Shown piece after piece: positions 43,381-56,639 of a stretch of DNA of 64,000 bases. Position 1 is the first letter of the stretch. Every line of letters begins with the position of its first letter. Position numbers and translations under genes: made by a program. This stretch comes from Uranotaenia lowii (lineage: Eukaryota; Arthropoda; Insecta; Diptera; Culicidae), in assembly GCF_029784155.1 (NCBI RefSeq), contig NC_073693.1:110670683-110734682 (forward strand). The letters are read 5' to 3'. The notes under the pieces are model-generated. The model was not told where the DNA came from, did no database searches, and worked only from the letters and a program-made list of their open reading frames with translations.

Positions 43381-44317
43381 TAAATGTGTTAACTGAAATA
43401 GTCACGAACGTGCCCTGAAATAGAAAAATAGAAAGATATGCAAGCGTGCCATTTTTTCAGAATTTTCATTTAAACAATAATTTCAAAATTAGGCGTTTCT
43501 GAGTTTTGTGTGGGAAGGCAAAAAAAGCAAAATATTTTTACTTTTATCATCTATTATTTAAAAAAATCATCAGGTAGTTTAATGATTTATGATTTATTCA
43601 AATAAGTAACTAATCCAAAAATTAAAAAAAAAAACGAGAAAAAATCAATCAATATTAAAAAAAAAAAGGTAAAAAAACTGTTTTACGAAATTTGAACTCA
43701 GATTGCCTGATCGTCATTTTAATGTTTTCGAAAAGATTAAAAATTTAAGCCTTTATCCATATTGAAACTTTCTCTACAATTTTTAAGATAAAAAAAAATC
43801 TTACACGGAAATTTATATTTCTAAGAAGAAGTTAATTTGAAATGTACATCTCATTCCAGTCTTCAATTTCATTATAGGTGAAACTGCTAAATCGTACAAA
43901 AACATGATGTTCCAAATGTTCCTGAAAATTAATTCTGTCTCAATTTTTATGTCAGAATGAATTATTTTTCCGAAATATCATATTTAGACTTAAAAATGTC
44001 CACCAAATTGTAATCATCGAAGCTAATTAATTTTTAATAATTTTCAAAATCCCTTTGTTTGCTTAAATTTTTAGCTTTGGGTATATAACGAATTCCTGAA
44101 GCTGAATTTGATTTTTTTTTTTCGTTATGTGGTTTCTGTTTGTACTTACATTTTGTTCTGGACATGGATTTAGAGATAAATGGAATCTTGGTGCTAGGAG
44201 AAAATCGCATGCATCAAATGTAAGATCATTTGAATGCAACATACTGAAATCGTTAGACTTCTTTCATGGCGACCGTCAAAAACTTATTCGAAAATTATTA
44301 TCAGACTGCCCATAGAA
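43381..44317. other. AT-rich intergenic DNA
   Basis: Nothing recognisable; ORFs here are short and unsupported. Confidence 0.5.
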
Positions 44318-44779
44318 TAAGGTTGCCAGAATTTTTTCAGCACGTATCCGAACCGGACAAACCGGGCAATTCTTATATAAAAACCTGGCAAAATCATTCG
44401 ATTTCAAATTGATGACCATAAATCCATGCAATATCCGGGCAAATTTTGTCAAAACTCAGAAATTCCTCAACAAAAATCAAGAAAATATTGTGAAAAAAAA
44501 ATTTTTTCTTCATCAAAACTCATCAATTGATTTTGAACCGTATTTTAGGCTTCCAAAAAAATTTCATGATTATTTTTATAAAACTTGCTCAAAAAGTTTC
44601 GTTTTGGGGGTGTTAGCTGTTTTTTTTGTTTAATTTGCCAAATAAAGAGAATCAAATCCGGGCAAAATCCGGGTTTTTTCAATGAAATCTGGGCTACCGG
44701 GCCGGGCCAGACTGTTCCTAAATTGAGTTTTAAATATCCGGGCAAACCCGGATAAAACCGGGCAATGTGGCAATCTTAC
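44318..44779. mobile_element. MITE with TAAGGTTGCCA ends and CCGGGCAA repeats
   Basis: The left end AAGGTTGCCAGA and the complement of the right end (TAAGATTGCCACA) match. Inside, CCGGGCAA/TCCGGGCAAA is repeated many times (near 44365, 44435, 44660, 44735, 44760). It has no coding potential. The type resembles known mosquito-like MITEs with GTTGCCA ends (inference). Confidence 0.65.
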
Positions 44780-47700
44780 CATGGAAGTTCCAGTTGACTT
44801 TGGTTATCCTGAGAAGCTGGAGCAAGAAAAAAAAATTGTTCTATGGCCACAATTTGTCCAACAAAAAGTAATTTTTCACTAAAATGCATAGTCCCTTAAA
44901 TTAAGGTTTACATATTATGTATGTGAACCAAGAAACTTCATTGAAACAACTATATGCTAAGCCAACTTTAAAAAGTAAAAGTATAATGACTTTTCAGAAT
45001 CATCGGAAAGGTTTGCGAAAATTCAATTCAACTTGAGAATATTTCAGAGTATTAAAAATTTCAAAATGTAACCTGTGTTGTGGACAAACAATACTGCAAA
45101 GATATAAAATTGAACAATTTTTAGCAAAATTCTAAAGATAAACATACTCGAAGACGTTACTGTCTTGGTCAATTTGATGGAGACTTAAATTTGTTAAAAA
45201 TTAAAAAAAAAACTTGAAAGAATTTCAATTATTACTTCAAATTTCATAGATTTTTTCAAACGGGAAAAAGCAGAAGAATATATCGGTAGTGAATTTTGAA
45301 TAGGGCGAATTCGCCAAATGTAAACAAATGGTGTTATCAGCAGGGTGATAAAGTACGTTCGGAGACCTACATTTTAAGTTAACAACGTTAACTAATGAAT
45401 ATTTGGTTCTCGAGAAATAAAGAAAACAAAAAAATATTTTTGCTGGGAGCTTATGGAGCTGTCAAACTTTGAACGCGTTTTTCTCGAAACAGTGATGTTG
45501 GTGCATTCGCCGTATTCAAAATTCGATATGTTTTATGTTTTTCGCAGAAGTTGAAAGCATGAAAAACTTAATCAAGATTCCCTTTAATTCAACCCCGGTT
45601 AAGGGAATCTTTCGATTGCTTTGATAATTAAAATTATCCAACCAAGTAGGCTCACAAAAAATTCAAAAAAGCAATAACGTTGTAAAAAATATTTTGGAAT
45701 CCAAAACTGGTGACTGTTTTTTATCTATGGTTTTTTTGCTCAACGATGCACGAATAAAAAAAAATGTTTGTAACTATGTAGGTATATGATTATTAATTTT
45801 TAAATATTTTTACATCAATAGTTTTCCTACTGAAAAGTAGTTTTAGTAAATTGGTACTAAACCTAAAAGGTAATCTAAATATTTATAATGAAACCTAAAG
45901 TAACAAAATACGGAATTCGCTTTAATCGATAGTTAAAGTCTTTGAATTTGTTTATTTGTTTATATAGAATAAGTTTTTTTTAGCAAATTGAAGGCTCTCT
46001 AAAAATACATACTTTATGCTCAAATCAAATAAATTTTATCTACAAGACAACTTATTTGATTTGAGCATAAAGTATGTATTTTTAGAGAGCCTTCAATTTG
46101 CTAAAAAAAACTTATTCTATAATCTTATTAAACAAGCCTAATCTTCCAAACTCTTTCTCAAATTCAAATATTTTAACCTTTTATGAAAATAAATCAAATA
46201 AAAAAATACAGTAAGAGATAAAAAATTGTTGGATCAAATTTGCTTGATGCAAACTTGAACCAAATTTATTTTCAAACTAAAATATATGAAAAATGTTGAG
46301 CAATACACCGAGAAAATATAGAATTCTGTGTAGATTTCTTTAAGAGTACATATTTTTCATCAAGTATCAATTCCACAATGAAAATCCTGATCCTGATTTT
46401 TTTAAATTAAAATTTGGGTTTTTGCCATTAAACAAAATTTAGAAAATTAACTCAAATTCTTCATTGTATATGTGATTTTCGACTGAATTGTGTGTACAAA
46501 AAAAATTTTGATAAAAAATTTGAAATCTGGAAATTGGATATTTATCTATTGAATTCCTGAACAGTTTTATGTTGATTGTAAAACTTTTTTAAAAGCTTAA
46601 TTCTGTGCTGTTTATACCTGCATTTTGAATCTGAATTTCTATACGATTTTCGGAATGTACAAAAAAAATACGATTACCGAATCTTAATTTTTGATTGCCA
46701 TTTAGAAGCTTAAGATGTTTGATTTTTTTTAAGAATTAAGTTTCAGGGCTTCGAATTCGAATAAAACATAAATTTTGTCTTTTTTCATATTTGGAAAACT
46801 AATATGAAAATATTAAAAATGCATATGAATCTCGAAGAACATGATTCAAATTTCATATGAAATGTAACACCAAATTTGAACCAGGATTTCAAAGCAGCTT
46901 TTCATTTCTAATTTCTTATGATTATTCGAACTGAAAATCAAGAATTCTAAACTGGATACAGAATCCGAAACACGAAAATAGAAATACAATTTAAGTTATG
47001 AGAATATGGAACTCACACCTCCGAAATGGGTTTAATTTAAATTAAAATCTGATATTCGGACCTGAATTTTTGTAAACAATTGAGAGAATTTTGAAAAACT
47101 GTAGCAGAATTTTGAACTTGGGATGGGTTTTTGAGGTTTTGGCTTTAGTTTTTAGTCTAGATTGTAACACCTCACTCTATGATAATAATTTGATTATGAA
47201 TTTTAAATTTTGAGTGTTGCTAGCTTGCTTTTTTGGACCCTCATGGGGGGGGGGGGGAGGGTTAACCCTCAGAAAACAATTCTTTTTGTTGTTGCAATGA
47301 TTGATATTGAAAAAACCAATGAGAATTTTAGAATATATTCTTATCACTTGCTTGTAAGTGACTACAAATTACTTTTAAGCGATCATTTAGTAGAAGAAAA
47401 CGATGACACTTGTACCCTGGGTTGCATGATTCTTCAACCATATCTCGTAACTGAATAACCTTCAACAAAGATATTTAAAACATGTGCCCAAATTTAAATC
47501 TGGATTATAAGAGAAAGCAACTAAAATTTTCTCAAGATAAATTAACGGAAATTGACAGGTTAAGCGCTGAAATTGAATTCCTTAATGCTCCAATTAAAAT
47601 AAAAGTAAAAATTGATTTTTTTTTGTTTTAAGATCTTTTTTTAACCTTAATGCAAGAAATTTTAGTTAAAAAATAATACTTACTTACCTTTCGAAAATAT

Positions 47701-48614
47701 TTAAGAGCTAAGTATGTCCACGTGGACATGACAAAACCCCTATCCGCCCCCTCTATCCGGGGAAAGCGTAGACATTTTGTATGTGAACGGCCCCCAATGA
47801 AATTCTTGGCATCACTGAAAAAACTCGAGTTTTCGGAAGGACAAATCGTTAGCTATGACGTATTCTTCACAGAATCGAGATTAACATTCCTTCCCTATTT
47901 CATTCAACGATATTTTAAATAATCACCTATATTCATGACATGAAATGGTTCTTACATATCGAAATTTTATGAAATGTTTATGAAATTTTGAAAATAAACA
48001 AGGAACTTATATTGCATGATTCATAGGATCGAATTTATCTAAGGTTCATTGAATAAACATCAACAAAGATGATTGAACGCACCTTTTGAACAGATACAAA
48101 ATAATTTCAATAGGTCGGTAAATTTTAAGCATCCGTCATAATCAATAAATTAATTCTCAACAGTTGAGCTGTTCCGTGGAATCACCCTTTACAGCTCATA
48201 AAACAAATCACGTGGATGGGCCAAGGCTTGCAAACAGCAACTGAAGATGAGCACAAATTTATCAAACTAGGTACCTTGTTGTTTCGGTTCGGTTATTTAT
48301 TAAGACTCCCTGTATGGCAGCGATATATGGGTTTCTGGAGCCTAATTATGTTGTTTTGAAGACAATTAGGCCTTCTGTTAAATATGTAAATATCACCAAA
48401 ACATTGATTTTGTTTGAATTACTTCGTTGAAAATTTTTTTAACCAGCGTATTCGAATTTTGATGTTAAAAGAAGTTTGAACATGATTTTATTTTTTTTTT
48501 TTTTCATTATTATGACGACGTATTGGGGCTTACTTTGCGAGTCCCATGATGTGGCTAGCCGAATTTTACTTCGACATTCTTACTCCAGGGAAGGCTTCTG
48601 GAAAGAAATGTATG
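44780..48614. other. Long AT-rich stretch without genes
   Basis: It contains the perfect hairpin at 45963-46121 and a G13 run at about 47237. No ORF has a recognised domain and no TIR pair was noticed. Confidence 0.5.
45963..46121. repeat. Perfect 70-bp inverted repeat, 19-nt loop
   Basis: Arms 45963-46032 and 46052-46121 are exact complements over 70 bases (for example TATAGAATAAGTTTTTTTTA at the left end and its complement at the right end). No TIR family or target duplication is seen, so this looks like a recent local inverted duplication rather than a transposon. Confidence 0.92.
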
Positions 48615-49155
48615 TAGACTGAGTCGATTTAGGGTCATTTTTGAATTTCTCAAACCCTGGGGTCTAAAAAGCCTCGTTTTGGTTCAATACTCATCCATGA
48701 TTTTTGCAGTATTTTGTAGTAACATTTACATGAGTAAATTTAAACTTTTAGGTTTGTATGGGAAAATTTATTAAATTTATGGTTTATCAATGCCAAAAGA
48801 CATACCCTGTTAGTTTTTTTTTAGTTTAGTTAACAGCTAATAACTTTTTTATCTATTGAGGTACGAAGTTACGGTCTTCGACAGAGTTGTTCAGCGGGAA
48901 ATTTTCTTTGAAGAATTTATAAATTGGTACAAATCCCATTAGTAGGCTCGGTTCCACAGAAGTAACAAAAATGATGTTGATTTTTCAGTATAAAATATTC
49001 AATTTTTCCATACAAACAAAAAAGTTCAAATTTACACATTTAAACGTTACCTAAAAATTCTGCAAAAAATCATGGATGAGTTTTGGACCAAAACGAAGCT
49101 TTTAAGACCCCAGGGTTTGAGAAATTCAAAAATGACCCCAAATCGACTCAGTCTA
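48615..49155. repeat. Foldback element with ~180-bp arms
   Basis: TAGACTGAGTCGATTTAGGG is the left end and its close inverted copy lies at 49135-49155. The arms also share CTCAAACCCTGGGGTCT and the block around TTTGTATGGGAAAA. AATGTA occurs just outside both ends. The interior is non-coding. Confidence 0.8.
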
Positions 49156-49653
49156 ATGTATATCTTTTTGGACTCTAGGGATCAATTATACCCATAACTT
49201 AACCTTATGGAAAACTTCTTCTTAAAAAAAAATTTACTATTGCTTCGAAAGTATGGCATTATGAAGTTCATATTATACTCTATCGATTGACATATTGGAA
49301 TTGATATTTTATTGCAATTTTTTCAAGTGAGCATTATTTTAAAGTGATAAAAAAGGATCTTCAAATCTCATTTTGTTAAATTTTTCAAACAAAGTTCAAT
49401 AACTCGAAAAATAAAACTCATAAGGTTTGTTGAGATAACAGCATTGTTGTTTTGTTCTATTTGGCACATTTTTCTAGAAAATTTGATATTTGTAAGACAT
49501 TTCTGTTCCGAGTTATAGAGAAGGAATCAAGTATCTCCAGAGATCAAGTATCAGGTAAAAAGTATGATGTGGTTGCTTTTGCTTTCGAATTGAGTCTTCG
49601 AAGCGGAATCCGAATATGTATTGTTTTAAACAAACAAATTGTTCCCCAAGATA
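49156..49653. other. AT-rich DNA flanking the mariner element
   Basis: Nothing recognisable. The 88-codon ORF that starts at 49452 and runs into the element has no family resemblance. Confidence 0.45.
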
Positions 49654-49739
49654 AAGGGGGATACGGTCAAAATTTGGTCAATATCAACTTGACGTATTTC
49701 TTTCAATTTTGCATTTAAAAAACCTGAACACCCCTCATT

Positions 49740-52700
49740 TTGAAGGTGTGTGTGTGTGTAGAATGTTGCTCCTATTTTGATTTTGGAATTCACTCTTCAG
49801 TTGTCAAAGAAGAGCAGCGTATCAAAATTTTGCTCGCGCATCGCGAAAATCCGAGCTACTCGCACGCAAAGCTGGCAAAATCGCTAAAAGTTGCCAAATC
49901 AACCGTTACAAATGTAATTAAAGTGTTTGGGGAACGTTTGACAGCCAGGATGTCTGGATCGGGGGAAATCGAAAACCGGAAGCCGCTGAGTCGACAAAGA
50001 GAGTTTCCGGTAGTTTCAAGCGAAACCCTAACCTCTCTCTCCGAGATGCCGCAAATAAGCTGGGTGTATCGTCTACAACCGTGCATCAAGCCAAAAAACG
50101 AGCCGGGCTATCGACTTACAAGAAGGTAGTGACTCCAAATCGCGATGATTAATAAAATACGACGGTTAAAGCGCGATCCCGGAGGCTGTACACGACGATG
50201 CTGACGAAGTTTGACTGCGTGGTAATGGACGACGAAACCTACGTCAAAGCCGACTACAAGCAGCTTCCGGGACAGGAGTTTTATACGGCAAAAGGAAGGG
50301 GAAAGGTAGCAGATATTTTCAAGCACATGAAACTGTCAAAGTTCGCGAAGAAATATCTGGTTTGGACATCTGTACCTGTGACTTGAAAAGCAGCATTTTC
50401 ATAGCTTTCGGGACTGTCAACCAAGAAATTTACGTGAAAGAGTGTTTTAATAAACGTCTGCTGTCTTTCCTGAAGGAACACGGTTGTCCCGTACTGTTTT
50501 GGCCGGCTTTGGCATCTTGCCATTACGGTAAAAAGGCCATGGAGTGGTACGCCGCCAACAACGTGCAGGCCAACCCTCCCAACACACCAGAGCTCCGCCC
50601 AATTGAGAAATACTGAGCTATTGTCAAGTGGAACCATGCGCGGTCCTATGGGGGGGGTGATCGGGGTGATCACCCCCCCCAAGCGGCAAAAAACCGTTAT
50701 AAAATACCCGAAAAAGCTCGAATGTTTATAAAAAGTTGGAACTTTTCTTAGTTGATGTGTTTTTAATTTTTCAAAATTTTCCACTCCGTGGGGGTGTTTA
50801 TTCAACAAAAAAGTTAATTTATCACTTGAAAGGCTGAATATTGGGAAAAGTCGGTCCACCAAACTCAAGTAGCTGTAACTTGTGATTCCCTGGACTGAAT
50901 TATACCAAATAACTTTTGTTGATAAGTAACTCAACAAAAGTATGTTGTTGAGAGTTGATTTTGAATGTGCTTTTAATGAAATGTAGGGACAACTTTTTTA
51001 AAATTGTCACTAATTTCCTTCATATGCCTAAATTAACACGAGCAAATCGTAATAAATTTTATATTTGCTTCGAATTCGGAGCTTCTAAATTCTTGATTTT
51101 GTTTTGAATTTTAATGAAATAACAAATTTGAAAAAGTCATATAGGGGGGTGAATATGGTTATGACACTGAAATAATGGAAATATTTGTTCTGTTGTCATC
51201 ATACATTTATTGCCTTCAATATACAATTTCTTTTTTATTTGCTCAGATTTAAAGAAAACAATAGAAAAAAATCATTAAACTATAAACGTACGGATTCATG
51301 TGATTGTCAATTTTCTTTATTTTTAGAAATTTCTACCATGTTTAATGGATTGACAGATCTTGGTCGTTCTAAGAAGTAAAAAAAAACCTTTGGCCTTCAA
51401 GTGTTAAATTACCTTCATTGTAAGAAATTTGAATTTAAGTCAAATTATCCATCGGAGTGATCAGTTTTCCAGTAGGGGTTTAAGAAACGACCATCTAACT
51501 TTCTAATCTTTCTTTTTGTCTTTTAGTCACCAATATTTAAAATTCAATCGTAATAAACAACAAGTATTGATGCCGCATTAAATTCATTTTTGATGAATTT
51601 TTGAGCAGCGAAAAGCTTACATTTGTTTTTTTTGTATTTCAAAATATTTTTAAAAAAAATTATCAATTCAGAATCAGGAAAAATCATTCTAATAAAACTT
51701 CACTTAAAGAATAAAAAGCTAATACATATCTGAAATTAAAATACAAATTTGAATTTAAAATTTAGTTTTTTTCTTTTGTTTACAGCTGGTTTATTGAGAA
51801 TTTTTAAACTTTATAAGGTCATATCAGATGTCTAATATTAACCTCATTTTAAAATCTAAAGTATAGTGCTATTTTCACTAGTGTTTAATACAAGGAATTC
51901 TAGACTTATTGCAAAATAAGAATTCAGATTCTGAATCACAGTAAAGATTCTCTTTGGAGATTTTTTCCACCCTCAATTTTCCACCATTGAAGTATGAATT
52001 ATAAACTAAAAATGATTAACCTACATTATGAAATTAAAAAACAAAAATTTAAATTTCAGATCTGATTTTATTCAATCCTGTTTGAAATGTTTCACATCAA
52101 ACATTCATATTATGGATGACCATGAAAAAAATTCAAGTACTGCCAAACAGAAATCGAATAGAAAATATTCGTAATAAAAGTTTAAATTTTAAAAAATTTT
52201 CTCAAGAGATTTCAGCAACAATAAATCGAAAAAAAAGATCACGTGTTATCACTCACGTGCGTTCCCTATGAGTGTTTAGAGCCAAAAAGAAACAAAAATG
52301 TATTTATAAAATCTGTTTCAATATGAAGGAATTGGTTTTGGCGATAGAGATTCAAATTCATCTCCAGAACCCAAAATCTGCATTCAAAACTATAACGCAA
52401 GGAAACAAATCCCATATTTTTCGAAGTGCAAAGAACTTGAAAACTGATTTTGACATATTTAGGAGCACAAAATGCAAATTTGTATTTTCAATCGGCTCTT
52501 GATTCCGGTATAAATTTTGAAAATACAAGGTTCATTGAAAAAAATTTTGCACTTTTTAGCAAAAGTGTAAAATATCAAAAAGATTTAGAAAAAAAGATTT
52601 TAACTTAATGATTAATTTTAATGAAGACTGTGAGTAATTTACCATGAGAAAAAATAATAGATGTAAGTATCTGTTCCCATTTTGTAAAATAAGATAATTA

Positions 52701-54251
52701 TCTAGACGAAATATGTATTATTTTTTTCGGTTATTTATTACTTTTTGGCATTCTTCCTTCTAATCTGTATTGTTGAATGAATAATGGATAATGAAAAGAT
52801 TTTAAATATATTTTGTTGTTCATGTAGGTCTACTGCTGTGTTTTAAAATTAATGAATGCCAGAGAATAAGAAGGGAGAAAAAAAATCTGACAAAAAAATC
52901 GAGTTTGAGACGAAAAAATCTTCCAAATTCAGTTTGCATGCGCTTAAATTTTCCCTTGTCAATTAAAACTATCCCCTTATCATTTCACTATTTTTTCGGC
53001 TAGAAGGCAATCTATCATGCTAAACAGTCAGAAGATCTTTTAGTGCTTTCAGCTTATCTACACAATAATATTGAAATTTTAAATTAAAATTTAGCTTAAG
53101 GTTTGATATTCTGAATTCGAAAGCTTGGCCATTTCAATTGCAAATAATTGAGACTCTTCACTAAAAAAAAAAGTTTAACATTCGGAATAAACCCTTCGTT
53201 TCATCATTTTTTTTTTATAGCAGAAAATTATTATCAAATGAAGAATTATGTGAAGGTATGTACCTACATGAACAATTAAAAAGATCAATCACTTTTTTTT
53301 ATAATGTGTTTTCATAATCGGTTTATTCTACTAAATTTATATTGAAAGTGTTTATTTTATATATTGTGTTTCCAAATTTGAAAATAATAATACTAAATTT
53401 CCAAATCACGATTCAGTAAAATACCCCAATTAAAAATTTAATGCCTGTTAGTCATGCTTGTTAATTAGTTTTTCGGCCTTATTGGCGAAAAATAAAATAC
53501 TTCCGAAAAATTATAAAATATGAAAGCGCCAATATTTAGAAGCTCAGGAAAAAAAATGAAGATAGCTTGAATGTTTTTTTCTACATTTTCATCTCTCAAC
53601 AACGTGTGTATTATTTTCATTGAAAAAATTACATTCATAACGAGAAAATCTTTACAGAGCTCTTGAAGTGACAATTTTCAAACACCAGATATACTTACAA
53701 ATTTAAAAAAAAATAGCAACATATTTTCGCGGTGGATATTATAGATTCGCTGGTTGTTAAATAAAAGGATGTGTAAGTTGTGTAGACGAATATTGAAATG
53801 AGTAAATTGATAAAGTTTTCATTATTCATCTCTTGTTTCATACTTTTTTAAATACATGTTGTTCAGTGAAATTCATGAGGGAAAAAGGAGCATTGCGCCG
53901 CTTAGACTGTAGACTCCTTTGCAACCATAACTCACCCCCCCCCCCCCCCCCCAATCCCTCCCCGCTCCTTCCGCTCACTCAAATAATTGTTTTTTCACTA
54001 GATATTAACGTTCCTTTATATTGACTGATTTTTGAAAATAGGAAAATCACCCCCCCCCCCCCAAGAGCCAGCGCTAGGACCGCGCCTGAGTGGAACCTAA
54101 AGAAGACCAAAAAACTGCTAAGGACGAGCAGCAGTTCAAGACAAACTGGCTTTCTGCGGCGAAGAAGGTGGACAAGGTGGCTGTACAAAATCTGATGGCA
54201 GGGGTTAAGCGTAAGGCCCGGCAATTCGGATTTGGAAAAGTGAAAGCATAA
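49740..54251 (+). pseudogene. ITmD37E transposase, broken
   Basis: The N-terminal helix-turn-helix (EEQRIKILLAHRENPSYSHA, KLAKSLKVAKSTVTNVIKVF) is followed by frameshifts near 49990, 50030 and 50140. The first catalytic Asp is in VVMDDETYVKAD (~50227). Where the second Asp is expected, the sequence reads FWPALASCHYG, an Ala. The Glu is in PELRPIEKY, with 32 residues in between rather than 37, so a few codons are lost. A stop (TGA, 50615) follows, then the hAT-like insert. The C-terminus (KVDKVAVQNLMAG ... FGFGKVKA) resumes at 54098 and ends at 54251. Inactive on several counts. Confidence 0.9.
50636..54089. mobile_element. hAT-like non-autonomous element inside the mariner transposase
   Basis: GTGGAACC (8 bp) is duplicated at 50628-50635 and 54090-54097, as is typical of hAT. 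The ends share GCGCGGTCCTA and TAGGACCGCGC. Next to the ends are long G/C runs: GGGGGGGTGATCGGGGTGAT at 50650, C-runs at ~53935-53952 and ~54051-54062. The 3.2-kb interior is AT-rich with no transposase ORF; it holds nothing recognisable. Confidence 0.82.
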
Positions 54252-54380
54252 TTGAATATTTTTCCTGAATTTTATACTAATTAAACTTGAAAAAGAAATT
54301 TAATTTGATTTTTTAAATGAACGATATCATCGATTTGCACGCGTTTTCCCTTGACCAAATTTTGCCCGTATCACCCTTTA

Positions 54381-55300
54381 ATCTCTTCTCTGAAGATTCA
54401 AAGAAGGATCGTTTGAAGGCATTTCTTTCGTTAAAAATCGTTACAGCCATTTATTTATCTCCGTATTTTTGGGTACAAGAATTTGCCTCCGAACAAAGGC
54501 AAGAATATTTTTCGTGTTTCTTCAGAAAGGTCAAACGGGGCAAAGTACGTGATGGACGATTTGCTTTTTTGCCCAATTTCTGAAAATTCCGTCTGGTGCT
54601 GAAACTTTTAAACCACTTACTATATTAAAAAAGGGACCAGATTACATTGTTTTTCGATAAAAAAATGTATGCCCTCCATAACCCGAAATGCAATTATGGT
54701 AGCATTTCAGCATCTCATCATGTGCGTACATTGCGTGCCTGCATGCAACTGATGCATTATTTTGGTTAAATGTCCGTAACACGGCATAACAGTCTTTTGG
54801 CAATTGCAATAATGGCACACATAATATCAATAAGAGATCGGTAAACATTATGTTCAACAAAAACACAAAGCAGAGACAAGCCAAATTGATCCTTTCAACT
54901 TCACTGAAATAAACATTCTGGGGTCAACGGAATTGCATAGTTTTTTAACTTGCTACTAAGGCAAACACGGGGTAAGGGCCGTAAGGGTAGCCGACTTTAA
55001 AAGATGCATTGACAAATGGTGCTTTAAATGTAGATTTATGATTTGAATTTATTGGTAAATAAATTAGGATCATTTGAACTTTAGGGTGATGGTAATTTAT
55101 TTTTGTCATAAGAAATATCACACTTTTATAATTTTGACAAAATAAAAAAAATAAATGAGACATTATAGCAATATAATAACAATAAAATTGTATGTCCAAT
55201 TTGAACTTATTGTGAGAGTAATATTTTGTTGACGGTTATTAGGTGATGAACAAAACAGGATTCGCATATAACCCTAGTTACGTCCTAATGTTGCGCTACG
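54381..55300. other. Intergenic DNA
   Basis: No recognisable gene or repeat; ORFs of 80-88 codons here are unsupported. Confidence 0.4.
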
Positions 55301-55892
55301 ACGACGGGACCAGACCTTGTCATGTTGCACAGCTTTGAATCAAAACATAAAGAAAGAACTACTCGCCTACTAAAAGTAGCCAGAGGATGCGGCTAAAAAC
55401 AACGAAAATCATGTGCTGAATCGATGCTAGTAGAACGCACTAAAGTCGCTAGTCGGAACGACTAGTCAGTTTTGTAGCAAAACATCAACTTTAAACCATC
55501 GTACTAAGCCTTCATCAGGTTAACGGCTGGCCCCAGCAGTTTAGCAGCTTTAGTTCTGTTTCGCGTTCGGTCGCGTTTGGATCGTTGACGTCTTGGTAGT
55601 CGTCGGTTTGAAATTTAAACCCTCCTCCTTCTCATTGGGAAATTCCTCCAGTTGATCCAGTGGATTAGGGCGGAAAGAAAAACAATTCTGTAAATGGGAA
55701 ATCCGCTCTCCAGACAAAGAAAAACCTAAACAAGGAAGTGTACACTACAGTGAATGTGACAAAATAGGCTTCATTGACATAGGAAATTGTAGAAGCAAGT
55801 ACGCTGAAAAGGATTCAATATTGAAAGGATTCCTTAACACGTGTTAGAAAATCGTTCTCGAGGAATAAATAACACTAAAGCTAAACTTTTTG
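55300..55892 (+). promoter_or_regulatory. Candidate promoter and 5' UTR first exon of an unseen gene
   Basis: A GC-richer, non-repetitive block (CGCTACGACGACGGGACC, TTCGGTCGCGTTTGGATCG) with an initiator-like TCAGTT at ~55465 ends in the splice donor TTTTTG|GTAAGT at 55892/55893. No long ORF is present, as expected for a UTR exon. The coding exons would lie further right, beyond a long intron. This is weak, composition-based evidence. Confidence 0.3.
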
Positions 55893-56639
55893 GTAAGTTT
55901 TATGAAAAAATATGCAGGATAAAACTGAAAATATCTTAACAATGTAACCTCGTCTAAATTTTTTTTAAAGCAAACTTTTTTTTTATAAAAGGATTAGTTT
56001 TGAATGTTTGTATGAACTGATCAGCTGTCATTGAATCAAATTCAAAATTACTATAATGGCTACCTCATAAGAATATTTACTCATTTAAAGTAAAATTCCT
56101 AAAAAAACAGCGAACTATTTTTTTTAATTTAAATATTAAGAATGAATTCCAATGACCGATTTCAAATTTTCTCAATTATTCAATGATGTAAATAAATAAA
56201 TTTATTGACCAGATTTTTTTTTCTTCTTTTTTGCAATGTTTTTATTCTATAACAACTTCAAAGGTGGTTAAGATGCCGCGTTTATATCAACTGACCTATC
56301 CTACTTTATTACAGTGGAAGATTTTTTTCTGTAAAGATTTTGATAATAACGCAGAAAATATGCCAATTAATTATTGGAACTTCCAGAGAAGAGACAAACT
56401 GACCAATATTCGTTAGAAAGATAAACGCTAAAGAATGTCATCCTGAATATTATTACAGCGATTTCCATGACTTCATGTTCTGTCACCTTTCAGCAGGAAA
56501 ATTCCAATATATTATTTTACAGAGCTAAAAGTTGTAATTTTTATTTTGAAATCTTAATGAAAAAACATTATTTATTGAAGATGAGAATGTTTAAATTACC
56601 TTAAACAAGAAATGATAAATAATAGAACAGTTTTATTGT
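55893..56639. other. AT-rich DNA, possibly intron
   Basis: A 61-codon ORF (56231-56416) has no recognised similarity. Nothing else is seen. Confidence 0.35.

Larger units (their letters stand above)
49654..54378 (+). mobile_element. ITmD37E-type mariner element, split by a hAT-like insertion
   Basis: Termini AAGGGGGATACGGTCAAAAT (then TTGGTCAA) and the complement of the right end (AAGGGTGATACGGGCAAAAT, then TTGGTCAA) are flanked by TA at 49652-49653 and 54379-54380. It carries one transposase gene, now broken. Without the 3.45-kb insert (50636-54089) the element is about 1.27 kb, the usual size. ITmD37E elements are known from mosquitoes, which supports the host guess. Confidence 0.9.

Noticed and set aside
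50281..50937. 218-codon minus-strand ORF
   Set aside because: It spans the boundary of the mariner transposase and the hAT-like insert, so it cannot be an original gene; it is a shadow frame.
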